Assembly (NCBI GenBank): GCA_900541485.1
Contig: UQJW01000004.1
Location: 65,148 to 129,147, forward strand
From: an uncultured Dialister sp.
Lineage (GTDB): Bacteria; Bacillota; Negativicutes; Veillonellales; Dialisteraceae
Direction: 5' to 3'
Length of the DNA: 64,000 nt
The translations under genes and the position numbers were made by a program. Below the pieces are notes generated by a model. It searched no databases. It had not been told where the DNA came from and was given only the letters and a program-made list of their open reading frames with translations. Of this stretch, positions 43,379-51,898 are shown in pieces. How positions within the stretch are numbered: position 1 is the stretch's first letter; each line of letters opens with the position of its first letter.

Positions 43379-44271
43379 AGTATGAAATCCTGATAACTCT
43401 CGCTAAGGTATAATCAAACGGAAACCTGTCTGTACTTGCTCTCGGTTGTAATTCCCTAATATTTCTCGCTAAGGTATAATTAATGTTGCATCTTCGGCTT
43501 GTGATTTTGGTTGTAATTCCCTAATATTTCTCGCTAAGGTATAATTCCTGATTGGATATGCCGCCGTCATTCCATGTTGTAATTCCCTAATATTTCTCGC
43601 TAAGGTATAATTTGTAATTAAGGTCTACGGTCAAACCTTTAGTTGTAATTCCCTAATATTTCTCGCTAAGGTATAATTAATTCTGCCAAAACTACTGGAG
43701 CAAGCAAGTTGTAATTCCCTAATATTTCTCGCTAAGGTATAATTTTATGCACTTTTCATATCTTTTACCTTTAGTTGTAATTCCCTAATATTTCTCGCTA
43801 AGGTATAATCCGTCGCGGGAGTATGTCCGGTACTCTTGTGTTGTAATTCCCTAATATTTCTCGCTAAGGTATAATGCACGTCCTTTACACTTGCCATTTT
43901 TTGTTGTTGTAATTCCCTAATATTTCTCGCTAAGGTATAATCTTTTCTCCATTCTTCCCGGAGTTTATCAAGTTGTAATTCCCTAATATTTCTCGCTAAG
44001 GTATAATCTCCTATACCGTAACACCCCATGACCATCGGTTGTAATTCCCTAATATTTCTCGCTAAGGTATAATCCCAGTTATCGGAAGCTTATAGAGCTT
44101 TTTGTTGTAATTCCCTAATATTTCTCGCTAAGGTATAATCCCAGGTCTCTGTTTGCTTCCGCTCTCCGGGTTGTAATTCCCTAATATTTCTCGCTAAGGT
44201 ATAATAACAAATTCGCAAACGTACCACCTTTTTTCGTTGTAATTCCCTAATATTTCTCGCTAAGGTATAAT
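43379..44271 (+). CRISPR. Type II-C CRISPR array, 13 perfect repeats plus one degenerate
   Basis: Thirteen identical 36-base repeats start at 43445, 43510, 43576, 43642, 43708, 43774, 43840, 43906, 43972, 44038, 44104, 44170 and 44236. A decayed repeat lies at 43379-43414. The 13 spacers are 30 bases except one of 29 (43481-43509). On the plus strand each repeat begins GTTGTAATTCCC and ends CTAAGGTATAAT. This is the crRNA-sense form by analogy with Neisseria (GTTGTAGCTCCC...CTACAAT) and by complementarity to the tracrRNA at 48.9-49.0 kb. The terminal TATAAT of every repeat could serve as a -10 element. The decayed repeat keeps its last 16 bases intact, that is the promoter part. Confidence 0.97.
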
Positions 44272-44280
44272 ACATACCTC

Positions 44281-44317
44281 AAAAAAGCGTTGCAGCCACT
44301 CACTGCAACGCTTTTTT
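44281..44317. terminator. Bidirectional terminator between array and cas2
   Basis: AAAAAAGCGTTGCAG and CTGCAACGCTTTTTT form a 15-bp perfect stem around CCACTCA. It can end the leftward cas operon and a rightward crRNA transcript. Confidence 0.93.
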
Positions 44318-44371
44318 GCTTGCGGAAAAACAGAAAAATTGTTCCCGTTTCTCCTTTCATTTTTCATTTTT

Positions 44372-44695
44372 TCAAAAAACAAGGACTTTATTTTCTTTTT
44401 CCCCCTCGTCAAGGTCAAGAACTTTCTCACCGCATAAGATTTCCATGGCTTCAAACTGCCGTTCCGTGATGAGAAGCATCCGCACCGATCCCGACTTCGG
44501 AAGCTGTCTCAGCAGGCGTTCCCTGTGGGTATTCGCCGCTTCTATGCCGTTACAGAGACGGATATAGATGGAAAACTGCATCATATAGTAGCCGTCATTC
44601 AAAAGGAAACTTCTGAACTGCGTGGCCGCCCGTCTTTCCGCCTTGGTCATCACCGGTAAGTCAAACATGACAATCAGCCGCATATATCTACTCAT
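44372..44695 (-). CDS. cas2: CRISPR-associated endonuclease Cas2
   Basis: Start at ATG 44695, overlapping the cas1 stop by 8 bases; 107 residues, standard for type II Cas2. The N-terminus SRYMRLIVMFDLPVMTKAER has the first beta strand and the conserved aspartate of the ferredoxin-like fold. YYMMQFSIYIRLCNG is the second strand. Cas2 dimers bridge two Cas1 dimers in the spacer-integration complex. Last gene of cas9-cas1-cas2; there is no csn2 or cas4, which marks subtype II-C. Confidence 0.95.
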   Translation of the reverse strand: MSRYMRLIVMFDLPVMTKAERRAATQFRSFLLNDGYYMMQFSIYIRLCNGIEAANTHRERLLRQLPKSGSVRMLLITERQFEAMEILCGEKVLDLDEGEKENKVLVF

Positions 44696-45578
44696 AGGAA
44701 TGAATACGTAGCGGCAATAATTCGGGAAGTAAAAGCATTTCCGACTCCTCCTCGCAGCACCGGGACAGACTTTGCACCGTCCGCTCGATGGCATAATTGA
44801 CACCGTGGACTTCTCCGCCCGATAAAATATCGGCATTTAAGAGTTGCACCAGACCGCATCTCATCTCTTTTGTCAGCACCTCTTCTTCGCTTTCCCTGTA
44901 ACGGAACGCATAGAGGTCCACCAGGGGGCGGTACGGCTCGATGAGGTCGTCCGCCAGATTGAAAGCATTCAGCTCGCTGTGATGAAAAAGACCGAGACTC
45001 GGCTCAAATCCGTAGATGGCAAGATACCGGGCAATGGAGGCACGGATAACGGCATAGCCGTAGTTTAAGATATCATTCACCGTATCCGGGGTATGACGGA
45101 TAAAACCGTCTCCGTAGAGTGCCTTGAAATAGAGAGCCGCTGCCGTGCCTTCCACATTCGTCGTATCTCCCGATCTGACCCGCGAAATCCATGGTTTCAC
45201 CACATTTTCTTTTTCGCAAAGTTCGAGACACCGTCCCTGGTTCTTGATTTTTTGCCGGACCACCTGCTTCCACAGCTGTTTCAGCCGCGGCTTTGACTGG
45301 GAAATCTGTTTCCGCACCGTTTTGAGACGGCGGGAGTGGCTGCCGTAGGGAAGAAGAACGCCTGACGGCATATGCTTTTCATTACAGAAAATGACGACCG
45401 TTCCGTTAGCTGCCAGTCGCTCCAGTGCATAGGCGGTCACTTCGGTTTCCCGGCTGTCCAGCACCAGTGCCGCCAAGTCTTCCACCGGCAACTGATGCAG
45501 GTCTTCCGTTTCTATGCAAAGCCGGTTCTTTCTCAGGAAAATGCGGGCCCCGCTTTCTACAATCGCCTGCCGGTACAT
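44688..45578 (-). CDS. cas1: CRISPR-associated integrase Cas1
   Basis: A 296-residue type II Cas1. The N-terminal beta domain includes LRKNRLCIETEDLHQLPVEDLAALVLDS. The catalytic helical domain has VEGTAAALYFKALYG (metal glutamate), LGLFHHSELNAFNLADDLIEPYRPLVD (histidine and acidic ligands). It inserts new spacers together with Cas2. It starts 9 bases after cas9 and overlaps cas2 by 8 bases. Confidence 0.97.
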   Translation of the reverse strand: MYRQAIVESGARIFLRKNRLCIETEDLHQLPVEDLAALVLDSRETEVTAYALERLAANGTVVIFCNEKHMPSGVLLPYGSHSRRLKTVRKQISQSKPRLKQLWKQVVRQKIKNQGRCLELCEKENVVKPWISRVRSGDTTNVEGTAAALYFKALYGDGFIRHTPDTVNDILNYGYAVIRASIARYLAIYGFEPSLGLFHHSELNAFNLADDLIEPYRPLVDLYAFRYRESEEEVLTKEMRCGLVQLLNADILSGGEVHGVNYAIERTVQSLSRCCEEESEMLLLPELLPLRIHSYE

Positions 45579-45587
45579 GGCCCCTCC

Positions 45588-48500
45588 TCAGCGGAAGCCC
45601 TGCCGCTTTTCTTGTTTCACAACGGAAATATTTCCCAAAATATCAACCTCACACTTTTCCATTTGTAAAAGCGTTTTGATACCCATACTTTTTATTCCGT
45701 AGCTGTTATCATGATTAATCACGGTAATAGTACCCCCATTTATATCTGCACCTTTATAATATACATAGGCATCCTTTGTTTTCATCTTAGGCGCCAAGCT
45801 TGACCCTTCTGCGGCGGTAAATGAAAGGTCTCTTTTAGCTACCACATGAATCATATCATTGGGATAGAGAGAAAAGAGGAAATCCTTATCATCCATCATT
45901 TTCCAATTTTCATAGGATTTATCTTGCACAACCGCACGGCAGGGGAGTTCCCTTTTCACCGTATCGGATACGTAGACGGGGACAAAATAGTAGGCCATTT
46001 TTCCTTTTTCATTGACCCCGAAAATATCGATACGAATCCTTATTTTGTTATAGGCGGCGCCTTCCCCTTTATGGACGGGTACATTCAGGCTTGACTTTTC
46101 TATGATTTTTACTTTTTTCACCAACGGACCGGGGGTTCCGTCGGCTTTCGGTTTATAGAATGGCTCCTTAAAAGCCTCTTCTCCTTTTCCGCCGAAAGCT
46201 TCCAGCCGTTTTTTGAGGGCTTCATAGAGGAGACGGTCACTTTCCGGTCTGTAGTAGCCTTTGATTTCTCCGTTTTCCAACTTCAATTTAGATAGGTCCG
46301 TTTTGAGAATGGTGTAGCCGTCTTCTCGTAGTTTACCGCTCCTGACCGTTTCTTCATGGGCAGCGCCGCGGACCTTTCTTCTCGGCATACGGGAAATGAA
46401 AGGTTTTTTAATTTCTCCGACGTTCTCATAAGCAGGCAGACGGAGACGGCGAATCGCCTCTTCCGGATCTTCGCTTACCCGGGCTTCCAGCTCCTGCCGG
46501 AAACGGGGCCACGGTTCCGGGAAATTATCCTTGTTATGAAATTCCTTTGCTGTCAAAACTTCACCGGTCTTTTTATCAATCAATTTTGGATTTTCTCTAA
46601 TCTGGCTGTATCTTGTCACTTTCTGTATCATGCCCTGCGTCGTGACTGCAATGACCACCGCATCGACGGCATGGTGGAGGTCTCCGTTTTCACGGATTTT
46701 ACGAATGCCCAGACGTTTCCGGATATACCCCGTCACGGCTCCGTTCACCGGTATGATTCTTCTTTTTCTGTCCGTATATCCCGGTGTAAGCTCCAAAGTA
46801 TTTCTCAGGTAGTTATAAAGAAAACGGCTGATATACTGGGTATCCTGCAAATGTCTTTGTTTCCATTCCGCTTCTTCATCACGGCCGTACTTCACACGGA
46901 GCAGGTGCTCTCTTTTTTTACTGTCTTTGATTGTAGTTTTTACCCAGGCAATAAATTTTTCTTTCCGCTCCGGTTTATCCGCCAGGTATTCCATGGGCGT
47001 GCGGTTTCCTTTATCTCTGTTTTCCTTTTCAAGGACAAGTACCTTGTTGCGGTAGGTATCATCAAAGGAACGGCTGTAGGGCAGGATATGGTCGACTTCG
47101 GCATAGTTGCCGTCATGGAGCAATCTGTCAACATCAAAGGGTTTCTGGCTGTAGGCACAACACCCCTGTTGCTGTTCATACAGTTTCCATTTCACGATAT
47201 CCTGCCCTCTCGGGTTCATTATATGGAACTCTTTTGAAAGGCGTTCTTTGATTTTTTCATTTTTTGCGTAATTTTCCTTCATTCGGTGGTCCATCGCCGC
47301 TCTGTCTTTGAAACTCCGGGCCAGCTCTCTGGCAAGTTCGATATGGACTTCTACGGGATTTCCGTATTTTCTTTGTACCGCTTTGATGACTTTCATCGTC
47401 TGGGTAACCGCTCTTTTTACGACAGGATTCGTTATATCTTTGATTTTTTTCGCAGGAGATTCAGTGAGGCCTGCCGAGTCGCAAGCTTTGTAATATTCTT
47501 CCCCTTTTTCTAAAAACGGCAGCAGCTTATAGCACGCATATTCCGATAAATGTCCGAATTTGCTGAATCCGTCTAAATGAGTAATTAATACGTCTGCCAC
47601 ATTGTCTTCTATTCCCTTTTCTGCCAGGGCGGTCCGTATTTTTTTATCATTTTTGTAGACGGTGAAGGCATAGGCGATGGCGTCGATTTCTTCACGGCTT
47701 AATTTTTGGATATAATTCTTTTCTACCTTGTCTAAAGCCCGCCGCATCGCATGATAAGGTTTCACCCAGCTGAATTTTACCTTCTTTTCCGCTTCTTCCG
47801 TTGTACTGTCAAGCGGATAGGTTACCCCGGAAAAGCGGGTCTCTTCGTCAAGGCCGGTTATTTGTCTCAAATCATAGTAAGTGATATTTTCTTTGGTCCA
47901 TGCCAAACCGGCTATTTTATTTTTTTCTTCCGTTTCCAGGCTTCGTTCGATTCCTTTGCTATTTACACGGATATGGTTGATTTTCTGCCATAAGTTGAAC
48001 GCCATAAATGCATAGCTTGCTTTCGGTGCTCTTTTTTGGGGCGGTCTGCCGTTCTTCCCGTCTTCGAAGGTGCAATCGCCTATCATTTTTTCTATCTGGT
48101 CCCCTGCATAAGGACTGTTTGCTCCCGGTCCTTCGTCAAAGTTCCGCTGTGCCGAAAAGATACTGATATATTCGTCTTCAAGGTCTTCTCCCGCAAACGT
48201 CTGCCCCAGTTCTCTCTGCGTTTTGAATAATGTCTGTACTTCTTCTTTCAGCATGGAACGGCTCACGGTAAACCGGTATGTACCGCCTTTATTTCTTTTG
48301 CAGTCTCTGAATTTTTCATCGGAGTAGAGCATGTCGCCGACAGAACGGTAATTTTCCAAAACTTTCTTATTTTCACCGATGGCGGCGAGCATCAATCCGT
48401 CTTCTCCGGATTTCTCATTTTTTCTGTTGGACTGGAACCCTCTGTGCTTGGCAAAGAAAATAAGAAGTCTTGCCCAGTCGGAAGGGCTGACTTTTTCTGT

Positions 48501-48824
48501 AAGCGCCCTGTATCTCAACTCATAAATGTCTGTCTTGTGCGGGTTTGTGTAAAGATTTTCAATTTCTTCTTTTGTCAGGATATGGTGACGTACTAAAAAA
48601 CCACGAACTCTGTGCAAACGGAATTTACGACGTCTTGTAAGACGACGGATTCCTCTTGCCATCCTTCGTGGTGCTGCCAGCGAATCTCCATTCCCAGCTT
48701 CTGCCTTATCAAAAATTCTTGAATTCAAATCAACAATCCGTACCGGTTCATCTTCATGATTCAGTTCTAATACCGCCCAACCGCAAGAAGTGATACCTAC
48801 ATCGAGGCCGAGTACATAATTCAT
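45588..48824 (-). CDS. cas9: Type II-C Cas9 endonuclease
   Basis: A 1078-residue Cas9, close in length and plan to Neisseria meningitidis Cas9 (1082). RuvC-I is LGLDVGITSCGWA with D8, followed by an arginine-rich bridge helix (RRMARGIRRLTRRRKFRLHR, about 53-72). RuvC-II is VHIELARE with E496. The HNH domain is YAEVDHILPYSRSFDD with H579, and RuvC-III is LHHAVDAVVIA with H718 and D721. All catalytic residues are intact. The C-terminal 350 residues form the wedge and PAM-interacting domains. These follow Nme Cas9 until the last 70 residues, where the PAM-contacting segment is different. First gene of the cas operon; the Shine-Dalgarno is AGGAGG. Confidence 0.97.
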   Translation of the reverse strand: MNYVLGLDVGITSCGWAVLELNHEDEPVRIVDLNSRIFDKAEAGNGDSLAAPRRMARGIRRLTRRRKFRLHRVRGFLVRHHILTKEEIENLYTNPHKTDIYELRYRALTEKVSPSDWARLLIFFAKHRGFQSNRKNEKSGEDGLMLAAIGENKKVLENYRSVGDMLYSDEKFRDCKRNKGGTYRFTVSRSMLKEEVQTLFKTQRELGQTFAGEDLEDEYISIFSAQRNFDEGPGANSPYAGDQIEKMIGDCTFEDGKNGRPPQKRAPKASYAFMAFNLWQKINHIRVNSKGIERSLETEEKNKIAGLAWTKENITYYDLRQITGLDEETRFSGVTYPLDSTTEEAEKKVKFSWVKPYHAMRRALDKVEKNYIQKLSREEIDAIAYAFTVYKNDKKIRTALAEKGIEDNVADVLITHLDGFSKFGHLSEYACYKLLPFLEKGEEYYKACDSAGLTESPAKKIKDITNPVVKRAVTQTMKVIKAVQRKYGNPVEVHIELARELARSFKDRAAMDHRMKENYAKNEKIKERLSKEFHIMNPRGQDIVKWKLYEQQQGCCAYSQKPFDVDRLLHDGNYAEVDHILPYSRSFDDTYRNKVLVLEKENRDKGNRTPMEYLADKPERKEKFIAWVKTTIKDSKKREHLLRVKYGRDEEAEWKQRHLQDTQYISRFLYNYLRNTLELTPGYTDRKRRIIPVNGAVTGYIRKRLGIRKIRENGDLHHAVDAVVIAVTTQGMIQKVTRYSQIRENPKLIDKKTGEVLTAKEFHNKDNFPEPWPRFRQELEARVSEDPEEAIRRLRLPAYENVGEIKKPFISRMPRRKVRGAAHEETVRSGKLREDGYTILKTDLSKLKLENGEIKGYYRPESDRLLYEALKKRLEAFGGKGEEAFKEPFYKPKADGTPGPLVKKVKIIEKSSLNVPVHKGEGAAYNKIRIRIDIFGVNEKGKMAYYFVPVYVSDTVKRELPCRAVVQDKSYENWKMMDDKDFLFSLYPNDMIHVVAKRDLSFTAAEGSSLAPKMKTKDAYVYYKGADINGGTITVINHDNSYGIKSMGIKTLLQMEKCEVDILGNISVVKQEKRQGFR

Positions 48825-48891
48825 AGGATTCCTCCTTTATGTAATATATACTGTTATATAAAATAAACTGCTTTAAGTGATTTTCGTGTAT

Positions 48892-49004
48892 AAAAAGATA
48901 ACGGCACGCCAATAGGCGCGCCGTCAGAGCTTTACGGTACCAACAGCTCCTGTTGGACCTTATTGTAATAACCTAATACTTCTCGCTAAAGTATAATTAC
49001 TACA
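48892..49004 (-). ncRNA. tracrRNA of the type II-C system
   Basis: Read on the minus strand. The 5' part (48962-48997) is an anti-repeat: its complement matches the CRISPR repeat with only four differences, two of which remain G-U pairs. It is followed by ACAATAAGGTC, a CAACAG/CTGTTG hairpin, CCGTAAAGCTCTGACGGC and a strong hairpin (ACGGCACGCC/GGCGCGCCGT) with a T-run. The ACAATAAGGCC and GCTCTG phrases are the same landmarks as in the Neisseria tracrRNA. Transcript limits are estimated from the promoter and terminator. Confidence 0.92.
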
Positions 49005-49010
49005 ATTTCA

Positions 49011-49040
49011 TTATAATTTATTTCTAATCATTTTGTCAAT
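49011..49040 (-). promoter_or_regulatory. Consensus promoter of tracrRNA
   Basis: On the minus strand a perfect TTGACA (49035-49040) and a perfect TATAAT (49011-49016) with an 18-base spacer. Initiation would fall near 49004, just before the anti-repeat. Confidence 0.88.
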
Positions 49041-49119
49041 CTGTTTATTTTTATTTTTCTTTTTAAAACATTCTTTCCCGATACATTTTCCGTTCTGCAG
49101 GATATATTCCGGGGCATTT

Positions 49120-49761
49120 TTATATTTCTTTCAAGTCCATCGGCACATAAGTTTCTCCCGTTTCTTCTATTTCCGCCTGACCGCCTGTCATGTCACGGAA
49201 CGTGCGGATGTGTCTTTCTTTATTTCCGGGAAGGCAGAGCAGTTTGACGGTGACCGTATCGGTAAAGGTTCTGTCTTCTATCCTTATGTCCGTATTTCCT
49301 ATGTAATGCTCAAAAGTGCCGGCTACCGTATAGGGAAGTGTCAGTTTGATTTCCGTATGAGGGGTGTATCTTACGAGCGGAGCTGTGGCGGCGAGTTCTG
49401 CCAGTGTCCCGCCGTAGGCACGGGTAAGCCCGCCTGCGCCGAGTTTGATGCCTCCGAAGTAGCGTGTGACGACGGCGAGTACGTTGGTAAGTTCTTTCAT
49501 CTGCAGTACCCGGAGCATCGGATGTCCTGCCGTTCCCTGCGGTTCTCCGTCGTCTCCCGATTTTTCATAAATCCGTTTTGTTCCCGTCCGCATGGCCCAG
49601 CAGTTATGGGTCGCGTCTTTATAGGTTTTGCGGATTCCTGCCAGTGCTTCTTCCGCTTCTTTTTCCGTATGTACGGGAATGAGTTGTGCTATGAACAGGG
49701 ATTTTTTGATTTCTTTTTCAAATGTATGCGGTTCTTTAACGGAAATATAGGGAATAAGCAT
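49120..49761 (-). CDS. YigZ/IMPACT family protein
   Basis: A 213-residue UPF0029 protein. The N-terminal IMPACT domain has KSLFIAQLIPVHTEKEAEEAL, then SGDDGEPQGTAGHPMLRVLQ and VVTRYFGGIKLGAGGLTRAYG, the family signature, and a small C-terminal ferredoxin-like domain follows. Members may bind nucleic acid or relate to translation stress control; the bacterial role is not settled. It stands alone behind AAGGAGG, 100 bases after the Sel1-repeat gene. Confidence 0.93.
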   Translation of the reverse strand: MLIPYISVKEPHTFEKEIKKSLFIAQLIPVHTEKEAEEALAGIRKTYKDATHNCWAMRTGTKRIYEKSGDDGEPQGTAGHPMLRVLQMKELTNVLAVVTRYFGGIKLGAGGLTRAYGGTLAELAATAPLVRYTPHTEIKLTLPYTVAGTFEHYIGNTDIRIEDRTFTDTVTVKLLCLPGNKERHIRTFRDMTGGQAEIEETGETYVPMDLKEI

Positions 49762-49863
49762 GGTTTCCTCCTTTTTTGTATTGTACCATGTTTCCCGGTT
49801 TGTCTGCCCGGAATTTCCGCAGGCAATCGAAAAGACTCCGCCGGAAAGGGCAGAGTCCTTTTT

Positions 49864-50922
49864 TTAATGCAATGTATAGTTATAATCTTCTTTCAGTATC
49901 AGAATGGCGCCTTCGTCGCCTTTCATGGCGGCTTTCACAAGCCATTCCATGGCTTCTTTTTCATTTTGTTTGCACCCTTCGCCGTTGGCAAGTGCATATC
50001 CGTAGTGGGCCATACCGAAGGGGTCTCCCGCTTCAGCGGCGGTGCGGTAGCATGAGACGGCTTTTTTGATGTCCGGCTCTGTTCCGATTCCCGCTTCATA
50101 GCAAAGTCCCAGTGCCGAGTAAGCTTCGGGAATTTCATTTTTTACCGCTTTTTTAAAGCAGGCAAATGCTTTTTCTCCGTGCCCTTCACCGCCTTTTTTC
50201 TGGAATGCCCGTCCCAGATGATAAAAGACTTCTTTATCTCCCAGTTCTTCTGCTTCTTTTGCCATGGCGAGCGCTTTTTCCGTATCGGTCACGCCTGCCG
50301 TACCCGTTACATATTCCGTGCAGGCAACGGAAAGAAATACGCGGAGTGTCGCTTCGCCGTCAGGATTTCCTTCGTCTTTTCCTTTTCTGATCCACATTTC
50401 CGCTTTTTCCGTATTTTTCGGTACCGCTTCTCCTTGGGCGTAAAAGAGTCCCGTCATGAGCATCGCTTCGCTGTTTCCCGCTTCTGCTCCCTGGAGATAA
50501 TATTTAAACGCCAAGTCATGGTTGACCTTCCCCATAACGCCTTCGTCGTAAATTTTGGCAAGGAGCACGGCAGCATCGGCGTATCCCGCTTCAGCAGCTC
50601 TTTCGAGGGCCCGTTTTGCTTTTCTCGGGTTCGGCTTTCCTCCCGCAATGCCGCGGTAGTACAGTCGTCCCAGATAGTACCATGCTTCTTTGATACCGAA
50701 GTCTGCGGATATGCGGTAGCAGCGGGCGGCTTTTTCTTCATCTGCAGGAACGCCTTCCGCCGTTTCATAGCGGTGGCCTATGACACCGATTTCGTGGGCC
50801 GCTTCTTCCGCTCCCAGATTGGCAGCTTTACGGAAATATGTAATTGCTTCTTCCAATTGATTCCGGGAAAGATTTTCCTGACCCATGGAATAATAATATT
50901 CCATCATCCTGTCTGATGCCAT
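49864..50922 (-). CDS. Sel1-like repeat (TPR-like) protein
   Basis: A 352-residue protein made of about nine Sel1-like repeats of 34-38 residues, recognised by recurring A-x-x-x-G-x-x-Y/L and W/Y-x-x-x-A-A-E-G patterns (AAEAGYADAAVLLAKIYDEG, AAEAGDPFGMAHYGYALANG). No signal peptide is seen, so a cytoplasmic scaffold or adaptor is likely. Partner unknown; no neighbour suggests one. Confidence 0.88.
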   Translation of the reverse strand: MASDRMMEYYYSMGQENLSRNQLEEAITYFRKAANLGAEEAAHEIGVIGHRYETAEGVPADEEKAARCYRISADFGIKEAWYYLGRLYYRGIAGGKPNPRKAKRALERAAEAGYADAAVLLAKIYDEGVMGKVNHDLAFKYYLQGAEAGNSEAMLMTGLFYAQGEAVPKNTEKAEMWIRKGKDEGNPDGEATLRVFLSVACTEYVTGTAGVTDTEKALAMAKEAEELGDKEVFYHLGRAFQKKGGEGHGEKAFACFKKAVKNEIPEAYSALGLCYEAGIGTEPDIKKAVSCYRTAAEAGDPFGMAHYGYALANGEGCKQNEKEAMEWLVKAAMKGDEGAILILKEDYNYTLH

Positions 50923-51029
50923 TTGACCACACTCCTTTTATACGGCTTTTCCTGTTTTACGTCGCCGCAATAGATTTTTATCCCGTAACTTTTTCTTATG
51001 AAAATTTCACGGTCTATGGAAATTCCGTC

Positions 51030-51896
51030 TTATCTGAATTCCCTGCAAAGTTCTTCAAAAAGTTCTTCTGCCGGCTTTTTCACATAGTCCACCAGATTGA
51101 TATCTGCCGAAGGGACGATGCTTCCGAACGGAAGCGAACCTTCTTCTTCATAAATAATGCCTGTTACCAGACTTTCCGTTTCTGCAAGCAGTTGGAAAGC
51201 GGCCGCCCTGTCATGGGGGTCATAGTTTTCACGAACGTCTTCGAGTTTGACTAAGTTGTCGTTATACCACTGGAAGGTATTCATATGGTTAAAGGTTACA
51301 CAAGGTGTAAAAATATTGACATAAGAAAATCCTTTATGATCGATTGCTTTTGTAAGGATATCAATCATCCCTTTGCCGTCGATAGCATAAGATTGTGCCA
51401 CAAATGTCGCACCTGCCGCAAGTGCCATTGACGGTGCGTCAAGCGGTGTCAGCGGATTTCCGTCAGGTGTCGTTTTCGTAACAAATCCTTTTGACGAGGC
51501 AGGACTTGTCTGTCCTTTTGTCAGGCCGTACACCTGGTTATCGAAAACGATGTAGGTGATATCCATATTTCTTTTCATCGCATGCAGAGCATGTCCGAGA
51601 CCGATGGCATAGGAGTCGCCGTCACCGGAACAAACGATGAGATGCGTATCTTTATTGGCACATTTGATGCCCTGGGCAAAAGGAAGTGAACGGCCGTGCG
51701 TGGTGTGTGCACCGTAGCAGTACTGGTATCCGCCGATACGGGAGGAACAGCCGATGCCCGAAATCAAGGTGATGTCTTCATTTTTCCATCCTTTTTGGGC
51801 ACATACTGCGGCTATGGCATTCTGGATACCGAAGTCCCCGCAGCCGGGGCACCAGTTCGGTACAATCGTATTTTTATAATCTCTCGGTGATCCCAT
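51030..51896 (-). CDS. korB: 2-oxoacid:ferredoxin oxidoreductase, beta subunit
   Basis: A 288-residue TPP-binding subunit. NWCPGCGDFGIQNAI holds the first iron-sulfur cysteines, SGIGCSSRIGGY another, and VCSGDGDSYAIGLGHALHA plus TYIVFDNQVYGLTKGQTSP form the TPP-Mg site. With the alpha-gamma subunit upstream it oxidatively decarboxylates a 2-oxoacid, probably 2-oxoglutarate, to the acyl-CoA while reducing ferredoxin. Substrate assignment (2-oxoglutarate versus pyruvate or branched-chain) is from family similarity only. Confidence 0.9.
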   Translation of the reverse strand: MGSPRDYKNTIVPNWCPGCGDFGIQNAIAAVCAQKGWKNEDITLISGIGCSSRIGGYQYCYGAHTTHGRSLPFAQGIKCANKDTHLIVCSGDGDSYAIGLGHALHAMKRNMDITYIVFDNQVYGLTKGQTSPASSKGFVTKTTPDGNPLTPLDAPSMALAAGATFVAQSYAIDGKGMIDILTKAIDHKGFSYVNIFTPCVTFNHMNTFQWYNDNLVKLEDVRENYDPHDRAAAFQLLAETESLVTGIIYEEEGSLPFGSIVPSADINLVDYVKKPAEELFEELCREFR

Positions 51897-51898
51897 AA

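Noticed and set aside
43745..44275. Minus-strand frames with a repeated YTLARNIRELQ peptide
   Set aside because: They are the CRISPR repeats translated; the 66-base repeat-spacer period is a multiple of three, which keeps the frame open.
48962..48997. Stray CRISPR repeat upstream of cas9
   Set aside because: Four differences from the repeat, promoter and downstream hairpins show it is the tracrRNA anti-repeat, not an isolated repeat unit.
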